Shown: positions 44,737-55,379 of the stretch, piece by piece
Layout of the letters: every line of letters begins with the position of its first letter
Position numbering within the stretch: position 1 is the stretch's first letter
Assembly (NCBI RefSeq): GCF_027988105.1
Contig: NZ_JAQJZJ010000007.1
Coordinates: 1 to 64,000 of the forward strand
Reading direction: 5' to 3'
DNA: 64,000 nt
From: Pseudomonas aestuarii
GTDB lineage: Bacteria; Pseudomonadota; Gammaproteobacteria; Pseudomonadales; Pseudomonadaceae
Program-made: the position numbers and the translations under genes
Notes under the pieces: model-generated
What the model was told of the DNA's origin: nothing
What the model saw: only the letters and a program-made list of their open reading frames with translations
The model's database searches: none

Positions 44737-46665
44737 CTACTGATCGTCGAAATATCGCTCGTGCCAGGCAATCAGTGGTTGCGGGGCGTTGAGCTTCTGT
44801 CCGTAGATCACGGAATAAGACAGCACGTTTTGCACGTACTGACGGGTTTCGTCGAACGGGATGTTCTCGATCCAGACGTCATACGCCAGGTGGTTGGTGC
44901 CGCGCAGCCACTGGCGTACACGGCCGGGGCCGGCGTTGTAGGCGGCAGAGGCAAGCACGCGGTTGCCGTTGAATTGACCATAGACCTGGCTCAGGTAGGC
45001 GGCGCCGAGTTGGATGTTCATCTCGGGCAGCAGCACATTGTTCGGATTGCTCAAGGGTATGCCGAATTTGCGAGCGGTCTCCTTGGCGGTCGCCGGCATC
45101 AACTGCATCAGGCCCATGGCGCCTACCTGGGACTTGGCGTCGGCCATGAAGCCGCTTTCCTGGCGGGTAATGGCAAATACCCAGCTGGAATGCAGGCCAC
45201 GTTTCTTCGACTCAATGGTCAGCGGTGTGCGGTGGGCCATGGGGAAGCGCACCTCCAGATCGTCCCAGTACTGCGCCTGGCTGATGGTGCGAATCGCTGG
45301 GAAGTACCACTCCATGTCGTAGGCCAGGCGCGCTTGGGCAACCAGCTCATCGCGGCTGAACAGGCGACTGACGTGATACCACTCGCGGCGGCCATCGACG
45401 ATCTGGCCACGTTCGTGGAACTCCATCGCGCGGCGAATACCCGCGGCGTTGCGCACTTTTTGTATGGTCTTGGCTGAAAGCAGCAACGGCTTGTTGCTGA
45501 GCTGGTAGGGCGCTTTGACCTGGTCGGCGGCCATGAAGCCATAGAAATCGCGCTCCTTGGCCAGGCTTTGGTAGAGCGCTTTCGGCTCCGGGCTGTTTGG
45601 CTGGGCCAGTTGCAGGCTGCGCGCCCGCCAGTAACGCCAGCGGTTGGTCTGCCCCAGTTCCTCGGGCATTTTCCGGGTCAACTGGTGTGCCTCATCCCAG
45701 CGGCCGAGGCGCAGCAGTAAGCGCGCGCGCCATTCGCTGACGGTATTGTCATGCAGTTGCGGGTCATACTGCGCCATGACCTTGAGCGCGCGCGGGTCGA
45801 AGCGTTTTGCCAGGGTCAGGCCAATTTCACGAGCGATGGCGACTTGTTCGTCGCTGGAAAACTTCATGCGCCGGGCATAGCCTTCCAGCAATGTCAGGGC
45901 TTGTTCCGGGTCTTGCCGGGCCAGGCGGCGCAGGCCGAGGCCGACCACATCGGCCATAGCTGCATCGTTGGGGCTGAAGCGAGCGGTTTGGCTGAGGATT
46001 TTTGGTTTCTGCGCCACTTCAAGCAGTAGGCTGCCGTGGTTGCCCAGGGTTGGCAGCCCCTTGATCAGGTAAGTAGCCAAGCCGTAGTTACGGCTTTCGG
46101 CAGCCAACTTGGCGCGTTTCCAGCGTTTTTCTTCGGTGAGTTGGCCCTTGGCGGCCCATTGATCGAACAGGCTGTCGCAGGCATTGGGTTGCGACTTGCC
46201 GACCAGCCAGAGTTTTTCGGCAGTGGCAAAACCCTCTGCAAGCATGCCGTGGCCCAGCTGGTATTGGCCGTACAAGCAATCCAGTTCGGTGAAGTTCAGC
46301 GCGGGATCATAGTGGTTGATGAAGGTTTTCCACTCGCCGCGCTCGGCCAGCCAGCGCAGCCAACGCAATTTCATCCAGCTGGCCTGTGGCAGGTCGCCAT
46401 GTTCGGCCAGGAATTTCTCGATCTCGTCGTTGCTCGCCCATTTGAGTCGTGCGGTCAGCTCGTCATAAGCCAGGTAAGGCTCCAGCGGATAATTACGCAG
46501 GGCCTGGGCATAGCGTTGATAAGGGGCTTTGTCGCCTTTGGCCAAGGCGGCTTTGGCCTCGTCATAGAACTGTCGCTGCTGGGCCAGGCTGGCGGCCTGA
46601 GCCATTGCGGTTGTCGCGGCGGTGATGATTAAACAGGAAAACAGGCGAAACAGGCGACCGCGCAT
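44737..46665 (-). CDS. slt: Soluble lytic murein transglycosylase Slt
   Basis: 642 residues from the ATG at 46665; earlier in-frame starts lack a signal peptide. The signal peptide ends AMAQA. A long alpha-superhelical U/L-domain of repeats (~30-440) is followed by the linker and GH23 catalytic domain with the active Glu in ITRQESGFM, then VGAMGLMQLMPATAKETARKFG and VLASAAYNAGPGRV. Slt cleaves peptidoglycan in the periplasm, yielding anhydromuropeptides. These feed NagZ, encoded near the end of this window. Confidence 0.96.
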   Translation of the reverse strand: MRGRLFRLFSCLIITAATTAMAQAASLAQQRQFYDEAKAALAKGDKAPYQRYAQALRNYPLEPYLAYDELTARLKWASNDEIEKFLAEHGDLPQASWMKLRWLRWLAERGEWKTFINHYDPALNFTELDCLYGQYQLGHGMLAEGFATAEKLWLVGKSQPNACDSLFDQWAAKGQLTEEKRWKRAKLAAESRNYGLATYLIKGLPTLGNHGSLLLEVAQKPKILSQTARFSPNDAAMADVVGLGLRRLARQDPEQALTLLEGYARRMKFSSDEQVAIAREIGLTLAKRFDPRALKVMAQYDPQLHDNTVSEWRARLLLRLGRWDEAHQLTRKMPEELGQTNRWRYWRARSLQLAQPNSPEPKALYQSLAKERDFYGFMAADQVKAPYQLSNKPLLLSAKTIQKVRNAAGIRRAMEFHERGQIVDGRREWYHVSRLFSRDELVAQARLAYDMEWYFPAIRTISQAQYWDDLEVRFPMAHRTPLTIESKKRGLHSSWVFAITRQESGFMADAKSQVGAMGLMQLMPATAKETARKFGIPLSNPNNVLLPEMNIQLGAAYLSQVYGQFNGNRVLASAAYNAGPGRVRQWLRGTNHLAYDVWIENIPFDETRQYVQNVLSYSVIYGQKLNAPQPLIAWHERYFDDQ

Positions 46666-46831
46666 GACACATCCGGGTAAGCAAATAAGAGGAGCGCCGG
46701 TCACACCGACGTCTGATTCAGCTAGCTTAGCCTTTTGCCGGGGGCGGGCGAAAGGCGCGCTGCCGACTGGTGTCGCAATGAAAATTGCCCGCAACCTCGA
46801 TGCGCTTCTCGGTTAGAATACGCGCCCAGTT

Positions 46832-46860
46832 TTTGTCGGCAGCCTGATGGCGCCGACAAA
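46832..46860 (+). promoter_or_regulatory. Stable leader hairpin upstream of uup
   Basis: TTTGTCGGC (46832-46840) pairs perfectly with GCCGACAAA (46852-46860), with an 11-base loop, followed by TAAGTTTTT. A TAGAAT -10-like hexamer lies just before it (46814-46819). The 318-base slt-uup gap otherwise shows no gene. It could be an attenuator or a weak terminator in the uup leader. Confidence 0.35.
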
Positions 46861-46983
46861 TAAGTTTTTGCGCTGATAAACATTCACAGCGTCGGGCTGC
46901 AACGCGAAGATCACCATTCGTTTATTGCACTTTCGACGCTGTTACCTGCTTGTTTGCCAGTCGCTGTATCGTCGAGGCGTACC

Positions 46984-48897
46984 ATGACCCTGCTTAAGTT
47001 CACCGATGTTTCCCTGGCCTACGGCGCCATGCCGCTGCTGGACAAGGTGTCTTGGCAAATTGCCCGCGGCGAGCGGGCGTGCATCATCGGCCGCAATGGC
47101 ACCGGTAAATCCAGCATGTTGAAGCTGGTCAAGGGTGACCAGAAGCCCGACGACGGCTCGGTCTGGCGCGCGCCCGGTCTGAAGATAGGCGAATTGCCGC
47201 AGGAGTTGCCAGTCGCCGACGGACGGACAGTCTTCGATGTGGTGGCCCAGGGCCTGGACGGTGTTGGGGAACTGCTTGCGCAATATCACCACCTGAGCCA
47301 GAACATCGTCACCGATGCCGATCTGGACAAGCTGATGCATGTCCAGCATGACCTCGAAGCCCGTGACGGATGGCGACTGCAGCAACTGGTCGATAGCACC
47401 TTGAGTCGTTTGCAGTTACCGGCCGACAAGACCCTGGCCGAGCTCTCCGGTGGCTGGCGTCGGCGGGTGCTGTTGGCCCAGGCGCTGGTCTCCGAGCCGG
47501 ACCTGCTGTTGCTTGACGAGCCAACCAACCATTTGGACATCGGTGCCATCGCCTGGCTGGAAGAGGCGTTGATGGGCTTCAACGGCGCCGTGTTGTTCAT
47601 TACCCATGACCGGGCCTTCCTGCAGAACCTGGCCACGCGCATCCTCGAACTGGATCGCGGTGGCTTGATCGACTGGGACGGCGACTACGCCAGTTTCCTG
47701 GTGCACAAAGAGGCCACTCTGGCTGCCGAAGAAACGGCCAACGCGCTCTTCGACAAGCGCCTGGCCCAGGAAGAGGTGTGGATTCGTCAGGGCATCAAGG
47801 CGCGTCGCACCCGTAACGAAGGGCGCGTACGGGCTTTGAAGGCCTTGCGCGTTGAGCGCAGCGAGCGTCGTGAGCGTACCGGCAAGGCCAATATCCAGCT
47901 CGATACTGCCGATAAATCCGGCAAGCAGGTAATGGTGCTGGAGAACGTGAGTTTTGCTCATCCAGGTGGCCCGTTCCTGATCAACGATTTCTCCATGGTG
48001 CTACAGCGTGAGGACCGTATCGGCCTGCTCGGCGCCAACGGTACCGGTAAAACCACGTTGCTGAAGTTGATGCTCGGCGGCTTGCAGCCGAGCAGTGGCA
48101 GTGTCAAGGAGGGCACGCGCATCGACGTGGCTTACTTCGACCAACTGCGTCATCAGCTTGACCTGGAAAAAACCGTGATCGATAACGTCGCCGAAGGCCG
48201 TGACTTCATCGATATCGATGGGCAAAGCCGGCACGTGCTGAGCTACCTGGGCGACTTCCTGTTCAGTCCGCAGCGTGCTCGCACGCCAGTCAAGGCGTTG
48301 TCGGGCGGCGAGCGTGCACGCCTGTTACTGGCCAAGCTGTTCAGTAAGCCAGCCAACCTGCTGGTACTCGACGAGCCGACCAATGACCTCGACGTGGAAA
48401 CCCTCGAGTTGCTTGAAGAGGTGTTGTTGACGTTCAAGGGCACAGTACTGATGGTCAGCCACGACCGGGCATTCCTCGACAATGTGGTGACCAGCACCCT
48501 GGTCTTCGAAGGCGAAGGCAAGGTTCGCGAGTACGTTGGTGGTTATCAGGACTGGCTGCGTCAGGGCGGTTCGCCGCGCTTGCTCGGGGTTGGCGAAACC
48601 AAGGGCGGCAAGGCCGAATTGGCGTCAGCAGTAGTCGAGGCATCGCCTGCCCCTGCACCCGAGGCGGCTCCGGTTGCCAAGAAGAAGCTCAGTTACAAGG
48701 TGCAGCGTGAGCTGGAGTTGCTTCCCGGGCAGATCGATGCGCTGGAAGTGCAGATAGCTGCATTGGAGGCGCAGATCAGTGCCCCGGCTTTTTACCAGCA
48801 ATCTGCGGAAAAAAGTGCCGAGGTGTTGGCTCGTTTGCAAAGCCAGCAGCATGAACTGGATAAACTGCTGGAGCGTTGGGCCGAGCTGGAAGGCTGA
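46984..48897 (+). CDS. uup: ABC-F ATPase Uup
   Basis: 637 residues from the ATG at 46984 (GAGG seven bases upstream). Two ABC domains: Walker A GRNGTGKSS and GANGTGKTTLLKL, signatures LSGGWRRRV and LSGGERARLLLAKL, and Walker B LLLDEPTNHLD and LVLDEPTNDLD. They are joined by a linker with Arg-rich helices, and a C-terminal coiled coil (~560-637) is typical of Uup. There are no TM segments. Uup acts on ribosomes and branched DNA intermediates and lowers precise transposon excision. Confidence 0.95.
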   Translation: MTLLKFTDVSLAYGAMPLLDKVSWQIARGERACIIGRNGTGKSSMLKLVKGDQKPDDGSVWRAPGLKIGELPQELPVADGRTVFDVVAQGLDGVGELLAQYHHLSQNIVTDADLDKLMHVQHDLEARDGWRLQQLVDSTLSRLQLPADKTLAELSGGWRRRVLLAQALVSEPDLLLLDEPTNHLDIGAIAWLEEALMGFNGAVLFITHDRAFLQNLATRILELDRGGLIDWDGDYASFLVHKEATLAAEETANALFDKRLAQEEVWIRQGIKARRTRNEGRVRALKALRVERSERRERTGKANIQLDTADKSGKQVMVLENVSFAHPGGPFLINDFSMVLQREDRIGLLGANGTGKTTLLKLMLGGLQPSSGSVKEGTRIDVAYFDQLRHQLDLEKTVIDNVAEGRDFIDIDGQSRHVLSYLGDFLFSPQRARTPVKALSGGERARLLLAKLFSKPANLLVLDEPTNDLDVETLELLEEVLLTFKGTVLMVSHDRAFLDNVVTSTLVFEGEGKVREYVGGYQDWLRQGGSPRLLGVGETKGGKAELASAVVEASPAPAPEAAPVAKKKLSYKVQRELELLPGQIDALEVQIAALEAQISAPAFYQQSAEKSAEVLARLQSQQHELDKLLERWAELEG

Positions 48898-48961
48898 GCC
48901 CGACTGCCGCAGTAGCTGATTATTCCCAAGCTAAACCTCAGAACGTCTGGCGGAGACACGC

Positions 48962-49648
48962 ATGGCCATCGAGTACAGGATTACTCTCGACGATAACCAC
49001 GAATTCAGTTACAGGATCGAATTGGACCGTGTGTATGACGCCACTCAGGCGCAGGCCGCACCCAGCTGGACGCGACTGGACTCCCAGCAGTGCAGCAATT
49101 GTCCGCTGAGCAGGAACGACTTCAGTCACTGTCCGGCAGCGGTCGATCTGCATCGGGTGATCGAGGATTTTCAAGGTCTGCCGGCCTTCAAGAAAGCCAT
49201 GGTCTGGGTGCGCACGCCGGAGCGTGAGTACACCAAGCAGGTGGGTCTGGAAGAGGGGTTGCGTGCGCTGCTCGGAGTGATTATGGCGACCAGCGCTTGC
49301 CCGGTGCTGGGTAAGCTCAAGCCGATGGCACAGAATCACTTGCCGTTTGCCAATAATCAGGAGTTCATCCTGCGCGCGGTTTCGCTGTACCTGGCGCGGC
49401 AGTACTTCAATTTCCGTGAAGGGCGTCTTGCAGACTGGGAACTCAAAGGGTTGGTGCGCATGTTCCAGCAGTTGCAGTTGGTCAATCAGGCGTTCTGGCA
49501 GCGGATTCACGACACCTGTGACGGCGACTCGAACCTCAAGGCCTTTCTGACCTTCTTTTCCATGTCCTCGAGCATGACCTACTCACTGGAAACCCAGTTG
49601 CAGAAAATCCGTCCGTTGGTCATGAGTGCGGGCGACCATTTCGAATGA
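48962..49648 (+). CDS. Cysteine-containing protein of unknown function
   Basis: 228 residues, soluble. An N-terminal beta-rich domain (~1-38) is followed by QCSNCPLSRNDFSHCP (Cys at ~43, 46 and 55), a spacing compatible with a metal or redox site. A helical part (~65-225) follows, containing SACPVLGKLKPMAQNHLPF and LYLARQYFNFREGRL. It is widespread in pseudomonads next to uup and uspA by my recollection, but I do not know its function. It stands 64 bases after uup and is convergent with uspA. Confidence 0.82.
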   Translation: MAIEYRITLDDNHEFSYRIELDRVYDATQAQAAPSWTRLDSQQCSNCPLSRNDFSHCPAAVDLHRVIEDFQGLPAFKKAMVWVRTPEREYTKQVGLEEGLRALLGVIMATSACPVLGKLKPMAQNHLPFANNQEFILRAVSLYLARQYFNFREGRLADWELKGLVRMFQQLQLVNQAFWQRIHDTCDGDSNLKAFLTFFSMSSSMTYSLETQLQKIRPLVMSAGDHFE

Positions 49649-49652
49649 TCCA

Positions 49653-49683
49653 GGGCGAATGAGGCATGTCGCCTCATTCGCCC
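49653..49683. terminator. Hairpin between convergent genes
   Basis: A 13-bp perfect stem (GGGCGAATGAGGC / GCCTCATTCGCCC) with loop ATGTC fills the 43-base gap between the Cys-protein stop and the uspA stop. No T-tract on either side, yet its position suggests 3'-end formation for both genes. Confidence 0.6.
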
Positions 49684-49691
49684 AGTGCGCG

Positions 49692-50132
49692 CTACTCGGG
49701 TTTCTTCAGGCGTACAGCCAGCACGTCGCAGGGCGCGCCGTGCAGCACGTCATTGGCAGTGGAGCCGAGCAGTAAAGCCAGGCCATGGCGGCCATGGCTG
49801 CCGACTATGATCAGGTCGCAGCCTTGCTCCTCGGCCAGGCGGTGTATTTCCTGGCGGGGCTGGCCGTAGGCCAGATGACGTTGATCTGCGCCCAGATCGG
49901 GATATTTACCGGCAAAACTGTCCAGGCGTTCGCGGGCCTGCTCGAATTGCTGCTGTTGCAGCATCGACAAATCCATGGGCACATCACCGCCAAACGCCAT
50001 GGCCATGGGTTCGACAATATGGACCACGGATAATTTTGCGTGCGTGCTCGAGGCCAGCTTCTGTGCGCGCTTCATGACTGGGTCGCATTCTTCGGTTAGG
50101 TCGACAGCGACCAGAATATGCTGGTAAGGCAT
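49692..50132 (-). CDS. Universal stress protein, UspA family
   Basis: 146 residues, a single Usp domain. The start is YQHILVAVDLTEE with the conserved Asp, and the ATP-binding signature GSHGRHGLALLLGSTAN follows near the C-terminus, ending DVLAVR. The G-x2-G-x9-G-S/T pattern puts it in the ATP-binding subgroup. It probably aids survival in stress or oxygen limitation. It is transcribed away from the small membrane protein at 50219. Confidence 0.93.
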   Translation of the reverse strand: MPYQHILVAVDLTEECDPVMKRAQKLASSTHAKLSVVHIVEPMAMAFGGDVPMDLSMLQQQQFEQARERLDSFAGKYPDLGADQRHLAYGQPRQEIHRLAEEQGCDLIIVGSHGRHGLALLLGSTANDVLHGAPCDVLAVRLKKPE

Positions 50133-50218
50133 GGGTGGTTCCTTCTAAGGGTGACCGATGGTGATAAGTATGGCCGCATTGAGCGCTTGTAACAGGGTTA
50201 TACCAGCGAGATAAATTT

Positions 50219-50656
50219 ATGCCCACTTGGATCATATTGTTGCTTCTGGCTTTTGTGCTTAGCCCACTGGCCATGCTGATGCCGTCGCGGCGACAGCGTG
50301 GGCGGATGGATGTGCGTTTGCAAGCACGACGCCTGGGGTTGGCGATGCAGTTGTCGCGCGAGCAATGGCCGCACTGGTTGGCCGTTGAGCCGCCAGGCCA
50401 GTGTCCGCAATACCACCGGGCGCGGCTTCGTGGGCATGAGGATTGCTGGTGCTACTGGCAGGCCGAGCCCGGTCAGTGGCTGAATCGATGGCGCGAGCCT
50501 TGTGTGGATGCGCCGTTGGCCGAACAATTGGCCAGCCTTCCGGTCGATGTGTACAAGGTCGAGGCAACCGCACAGATGATTGCGCTGTCTTGGGGGGAGC
50601 GGGAGGCGCCTGGCGCGCTGCAGAAGATTGCCAGTTTCTTGCTGGCGCGTGCTTGA
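50219..50656 (+). CDS. Small membrane-anchored protein of unknown function
   Basis: 145 residues. One N-terminal TM helix (WIILLLLAFVLSPLAMLM) is followed by a basic segment (PSRRQRGRMDVRLQARR) and a cytosolic domain rich in Trp and Cys (HEDCWCYWQAEPGQWLNRW). I do not recognise the family. It is divergent from uspA across 86 bases. Confidence 0.75.
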   Translation: MPTWIILLLLAFVLSPLAMLMPSRRQRGRMDVRLQARRLGLAMQLSREQWPHWLAVEPPGQCPQYHRARLRGHEDCWCYWQAEPGQWLNRWREPCVDAPLAEQLASLPVDVYKVEATAQMIALSWGEREAPGALQKIASFLLARA

Positions 50657-50703
50657 GCGTCACTCACCGAGCCGTCTGGTTGTCAGGCAGTGAGCAAAGA
50701 AAA

Positions 50704-50721
50704 CCCGATGCAGGCATCGGG
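50704..50721 (+). terminator. Weak hairpin after small membrane protein gene
   Basis: CCCGATG, loop CAGG, CATCGGG: a 7-bp perfect stem 47 bases past the stop. It is preceded by an A-rich run, so it would work better for transcription from the opposite strand. Confidence 0.35.
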
Positions 50722-51040
50722 CTATAAATGTGGCCAGGCAGGCCGGAAAGTCGAATGGGGCATGCGCCGAGTGCGCCCTGGCCCTGAACTGCATGTCCGC
50801 GTATTGGGTAGAGCCTCTTCAAAGCCTTCTCCCGATGCTGTCGGAATAAGTGCTGGTCGGCGCTGATTTCTTTGTAAGTGCGCAGCGATTTATCAATATA
50901 GCGTCATCTGCTGCTGACGCGTCTCTGTTTCTCGATCTAGCCATCTGGCGACTGGCGCGGGGCCACTGATTGTCGGTTGCCTGCAGCAGGCCAGTTAACC
51001 CCTGGGTTTGCAGTGCCCGGGTTGCCGTTGCAGTTGCTAT

Positions 51041-51463
51041 TCACGCTGAGAGCGCAATGCTTTCTGTCTTTGTCCGGTCTGTTTGGGTGAGCGCCTCCAA
51101 TGCTGACTGGCTTTGCGCGGTGGCCTGTTGCCTGATCTGCTGAGCCATTTTTCCAGGGTCTCGAGCCAGTCCAGAGTCTGCTCGGGCCGACACCCGGCGT
51201 AATGCTGTGTGCGGTGCCCCGCTCTGCGGGATAACCCGTCCAAGGCCGCTCCGCATTTGTTGTGCCGAGACGCCAGGCGTCTCGGGCGGCATGGCCATGC
51301 GTGTAGCGCGTTCATCGTCTTCCATGTCGTTGCAGGTTTTTTCGTGCGGCTCGGCATCGCTGATGCTGTCTCGGCCGGCTGCTGCAGGACTCGGTGGCGC
51401 GGGTGTGGAGGCTTGCATTGGGTGGATGAAGACGAGCAGGGCGATAAGTAACGTGATCGGCAG
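51041..51463 (-). CDS. Possible secreted protein without an ATG before its signal-like segment
   Basis: An ATG at 51418 gives 125 residues, but the frame is open upstream and there reads LPITLLIALLVFIHPMQA-S, a convincing signal peptide with an A-type cleavage site. The only start-like codon before it is CTG at 51463, without a clear ribosome site. The mature part is hydrophilic and Ala/Gln/Thr-rich with two Met-rich stretches. Either translation uses a rare start, or the gene is decayed, or this is chance. It lies in an otherwise empty 1.3 kb region. I do not recognise it. Confidence 0.3.
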   Translation of the reverse strand: MPITLLIALLVFIHPMQASTPAPPSPAAAGRDSISDAEPHEKTCNDMEDDERATRMAMPPETPGVSAQQMRSGLGRVIPQSGAPHTALRRVSARADSGLARDPGKMAQQIRQQATAQSQSALEALTQTDRTKTESIALSA

Positions 51464-51772
51464 GCTGGAGCTGAATAGGGGGCAGGATGCCCCGGCGGGC
51501 TTCGATTTATGCGTGTTAGTGCATGCGCTCTGATCGTCCGTATTGCGGCGAGTGTTTCGGCTACGGAGCTAGTTTGGCGGGGATGTATCGGATCATGAAT
51601 GTCGCTTGATAATCTAAAGTTACCTGATTTTAGGCGCCAATCACTAGCTTATAGCTGCAATGTGTTCCGGTTTGTCGAGGATGGTTCTCATTCTGGCTGT
51701 CGCGGATGGCTGCAGCCGCAAGCGACCAATTGACAATTTGCAGCTTTTCCTTGAAGGTGGGCGCACCCGAAT
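51464..51772. other. Gene-free part of the fadBA upstream region
   Basis: Together with 50722-51040 this is intergenic sequence with lower GC than its surroundings, many stops in all frames and no RNA gene that I can identify. A TTGACA at 51730-51735 could be a -35 element, but no good -10 hexamer follows at 16-18 bases. Confidence 0.5.
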
Positions 51773-51799
51773 CAAACGGGCGTATGAATTGAGTGTTTG
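51773..51799 (+). promoter_or_regulatory. Tandem PsrA-like operators upstream of fadBA
   Basis: CAAAC-GGGC-GTATG (51773-51786) and GAATT-GAGT-GTTTG (51786-51799) each keep one perfect PsrA half-site (consensus G/CAAAC-N4-GTTTG/C) and share one base. The same tandem layout with 13-base offset occurs in front of psrA at 61011-61037. This fits the known repression of fadBA by PsrA and its release by long-chain acyl compounds. Confidence 0.5.
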
Positions 51800-51948
51800 C
51801 TTAAAAATGCAGCACCAATTCAGTCCGACTATCGCATCGGCGGGTGTGCCAGGCTCATAGGGTTACTCTGAAACGGCTGAGCCGTGGGGTAGCAAGCTGG
51901 TTGGCTCCGATGTGTACTGTTTAGCTTCCATACCGTGGAGATCAGTTG

Positions 51949-54096
51949 ATGATTTACGAAGGTAAAGCCATCACGGTTAAGGCTCTTGAGAGCGGCATCG
52001 TCGAATTGAAATTCGACCTCAAGGGTGAATCCGTCAACAAGTTCAACCGTCAAACCCTCAACGAATTGCGTCAGTCGGTTGATGCAATCAAGGCTGATGG
52101 TTCGATCAAAGGCGTGATTGTCACCAGTGGCAAAGACGTATTTATCGTCGGCGCCGACATCACCGAGTTCGTCGACAACTTCAAGTTGCCGGATGCAGAT
52201 CTGGTGGCTGGCAACCTCGAAGCCAACAAGATCTTCAGTGATTTTGAAGACCTCAGCGTGCCGACTGTGGTCGCAATCAATGGCATCGCCTTGGGCGGTG
52301 GTTTTGAAATGTGCCTGGCCGCAGATTACCGGGTCATGGTCGACAGCGCCAAAGTGGGCCTGCCGGAAGTCAAGCTGGGCCTGTACCCGGGTTTCGGCGG
52401 CACTGTGCGTCTGCCGCGCTTGATCGGTACCGACAATGCGGTCGAGTGGATTGCCTCGGGCAAAGAGAACCGTGCAGACGATGCCCTGAAAGTGGGGGCG
52501 GTCGATGCCGTAGTAGTCGCCGACAAGCTGCAGGCCGCTGCGCTGGACCTGGTCAAGCGCGCTATCTCCGGCGAACTGGACTACAAGGCCAAGCGTCAGC
52601 CGAAGCTCGATAAGCTCAAGCTGAATGCCATCGAACAGATGATGTGCTTCGAAACTGCCAAGGGCTTCGTCGCAGGCCAGGCCGGTCCGAACTATCCGGC
52701 CCCGGTCGAAGCAATCAAGACCATTCAGAAAGCCGCAAATTTCGGCCGTGACAAGGCGCTGGAGGTCGAAGCGGCTGGTTTCGTCAAGCTGGCCAAGACC
52801 TCGGTCGCCGAGAGTCTGATCGGACTGTTTCTGAATGATCAGGAACTGAAGAAGAAAGCCAAGCAATACGACGAAATCGCCAAAGACGTCAAACTGGCCG
52901 CCGTTCTTGGTGCCGGCATCATGGGTGGTGGTATCGCCTACCAGTCGGCGGTCAAGGGCACGCCTATCCTGATGAAGGATATCCGTGAAGACGGTATCCA
53001 GATGGGTCTGAACGAAGCCTCCAAGTTACTCGGCAATCGCGTGGCCAAGGGTCGCCTGACCCCAGCGAAGATGGCCGAAGCCCTCAACGCCATCCGTCCG
53101 ACCCTGTCCTACGGCGATTTCGCTAACGTCGACATCGTCGTCGAAGCCGTGGTCGAGAATCCCAAGGTCAAGCAAGCGGTCCTGGCCGAAGTGGAAGGCG
53201 TGGTTAAGGAGGGTGCGATTCTCGCCTCCAACACCTCGACCATTTCCATCAGCCTGCTGGCCAAGGCCCTCAAGCGTCCGGAAAACTTCGTCGGCATGCA
53301 CTTCTTCAATCCGGTGCACATGATGCCGCTGGTTGAGGTCATCCGTGGCGAGAAGTCCAGCGAGGTGGCTGTTGCCACTACCGTGGCTTACGCCAAGAAG
53401 ATGGGCAAGACCCCGGTTGTGGTCAACGATTGCCCGGGCTTCCTGGTCAACCGTGTGCTGTTCCCGTACTTCGGTGGCTTCTCCAAGCTGCTCGAGCTCG
53501 GTGTCGATTTCGTGCGCATCGACAAGGTGATGGAGAAGTTCGGCTGGCCCATGGGCCCGGCCTATCTCTCCGATGTGGTCGGTATCGATACCGGTCACCA
53601 CGGTCGTGACGTGATGGCCGAAGGCTTCCCGGATCGCATGGCAGTCGAAGGGCGTACCGCGGTCGACGTGATGTATGAAGCGGACCGCCTGGGCCAGAAG
53701 AACGGCAAAGGATTCTACTCGTACGAAATGGACAAGCGCGGCAAGCCGAAGAAGGTCATCGACCCTGTGGCTTACGAGTTGCTCAAGTCCATCGTCACCG
53801 AGCAGCGTGAAGTGTCCGATGAAGACATCGTCAACTTCATGATGATCCCGCTGTGCCTGGAAACTGTTCGTTGCCTGGAAGACGGTATCGTCGAGACTGC
53901 TGCCGAGGCCGATATGGGTCTGGTCTACGGCATTGGCTTCCCGCCGTTCCGTGGTGGCGCATTGCGTTACATCGACAGTGTCGGTGTCGCCGAATTCGTG
54001 ACCCTGGCCGACAAGTACGCCGATCTGGGCGCGCTGTACACCCCGACCGCCAAGCTTCGCGAAATGGCCGCCAACGGCCAGAAGTTTTTCGGTTAA
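51949..54096 (+). CDS. fadB: Fatty acid oxidation complex alpha subunit FadB
   Basis: 715 residues from ATG 51949 (GGAG eight bases upstream). The N-terminal crotonase domain (~1-190) has [18 protein letters not shown] and [15 protein letters not shown]. The 3-hydroxyacyl-CoA dehydrogenase part has the NAD loop [14 protein letters not shown] at ~320, and [19 protein letters not shown] contains the catalytic His. It carries enoyl-CoA hydratase and 3-hydroxyacyl-CoA dehydrogenase activities, and binds FadA, the next gene, to form the alpha2beta2 complex. Confidence 0.98.
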   Translation: MIYEGKAITVKALESGIVELKFDLKGESVNKFNRQTLNELRQSVDAIKADGSIKGVIVTSGKDVFIVGADITEFVDNFKLPDADLVAGNLEANKIFSDFEDLSVPTVVAINGIALGGGFEMCLAADYRVMVDSAKVGLPEVKLGLYPGFGGTVRLPRLIGTDNAVEWIASGKENRADDALKVGAVDAVVVADKLQAAALDLVKRAISGELDYKAKRQPKLDKLKLNAIEQMMCFETAKGFVAGQAGPNYPAPVEAIKTIQKAANFGRDKALEVEAAGFVKLAKTSVAESLIGLFLNDQELKKKAKQYDEIAKDVKLAAVLGAGIMGGGIAYQSAVKGTPILMKDIREDGIQMGLNEASKLLGNRVAKGRLTPAKMAEALNAIRPTLSYGDFANVDIVVEAVVENPKVKQAVLAEVEGVVKEGAILASNTSTISISLLAKALKRPENFVGMHFFNPVHMMPLVEVIRGEKSSEVAVATTVAYAKKMGKTPVVVNDCPGFLVNRVLFPYFGGFSKLLELGVDFVRIDKVMEKFGWPMGPAYLSDVVGIDTGHHGRDVMAEGFPDRMAVEGRTAVDVMYEADRLGQKNGKGFYSYEMDKRGKPKKVIDPVAYELLKSIVTEQREVSDEDIVNFMMIPLCLETVRCLEDGIVETAAEADMGLVYGIGFPPFRGGALRYIDSVGVAEFVTLADKYADLGALYTPTAKLREMAANGQKFFG

Positions 54097-54111
54097 TCGC
54101 GGACAGACTAG

Positions 54112-55302
<1,191 letters not shown>

Positions 55303-55316
55303 GCGCACGTGGACGT

Positions 55317-55344
55317 AAAACCGGGGCCTAGTGCCCCGGTTTTT
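55317..55344 (+). terminator. Intrinsic terminator of fadBA
   Basis: AAAACCGGGGC, loop CTAGT, GCCCCGGTTTTT: an 11-bp perfect stem with T-tract, 15 bases after the fadA stop. Confidence 0.92.
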
Positions 55345-55379
55345 GTTTGTCGGCGGAAAAAAATACAAGGAATTTAGCG

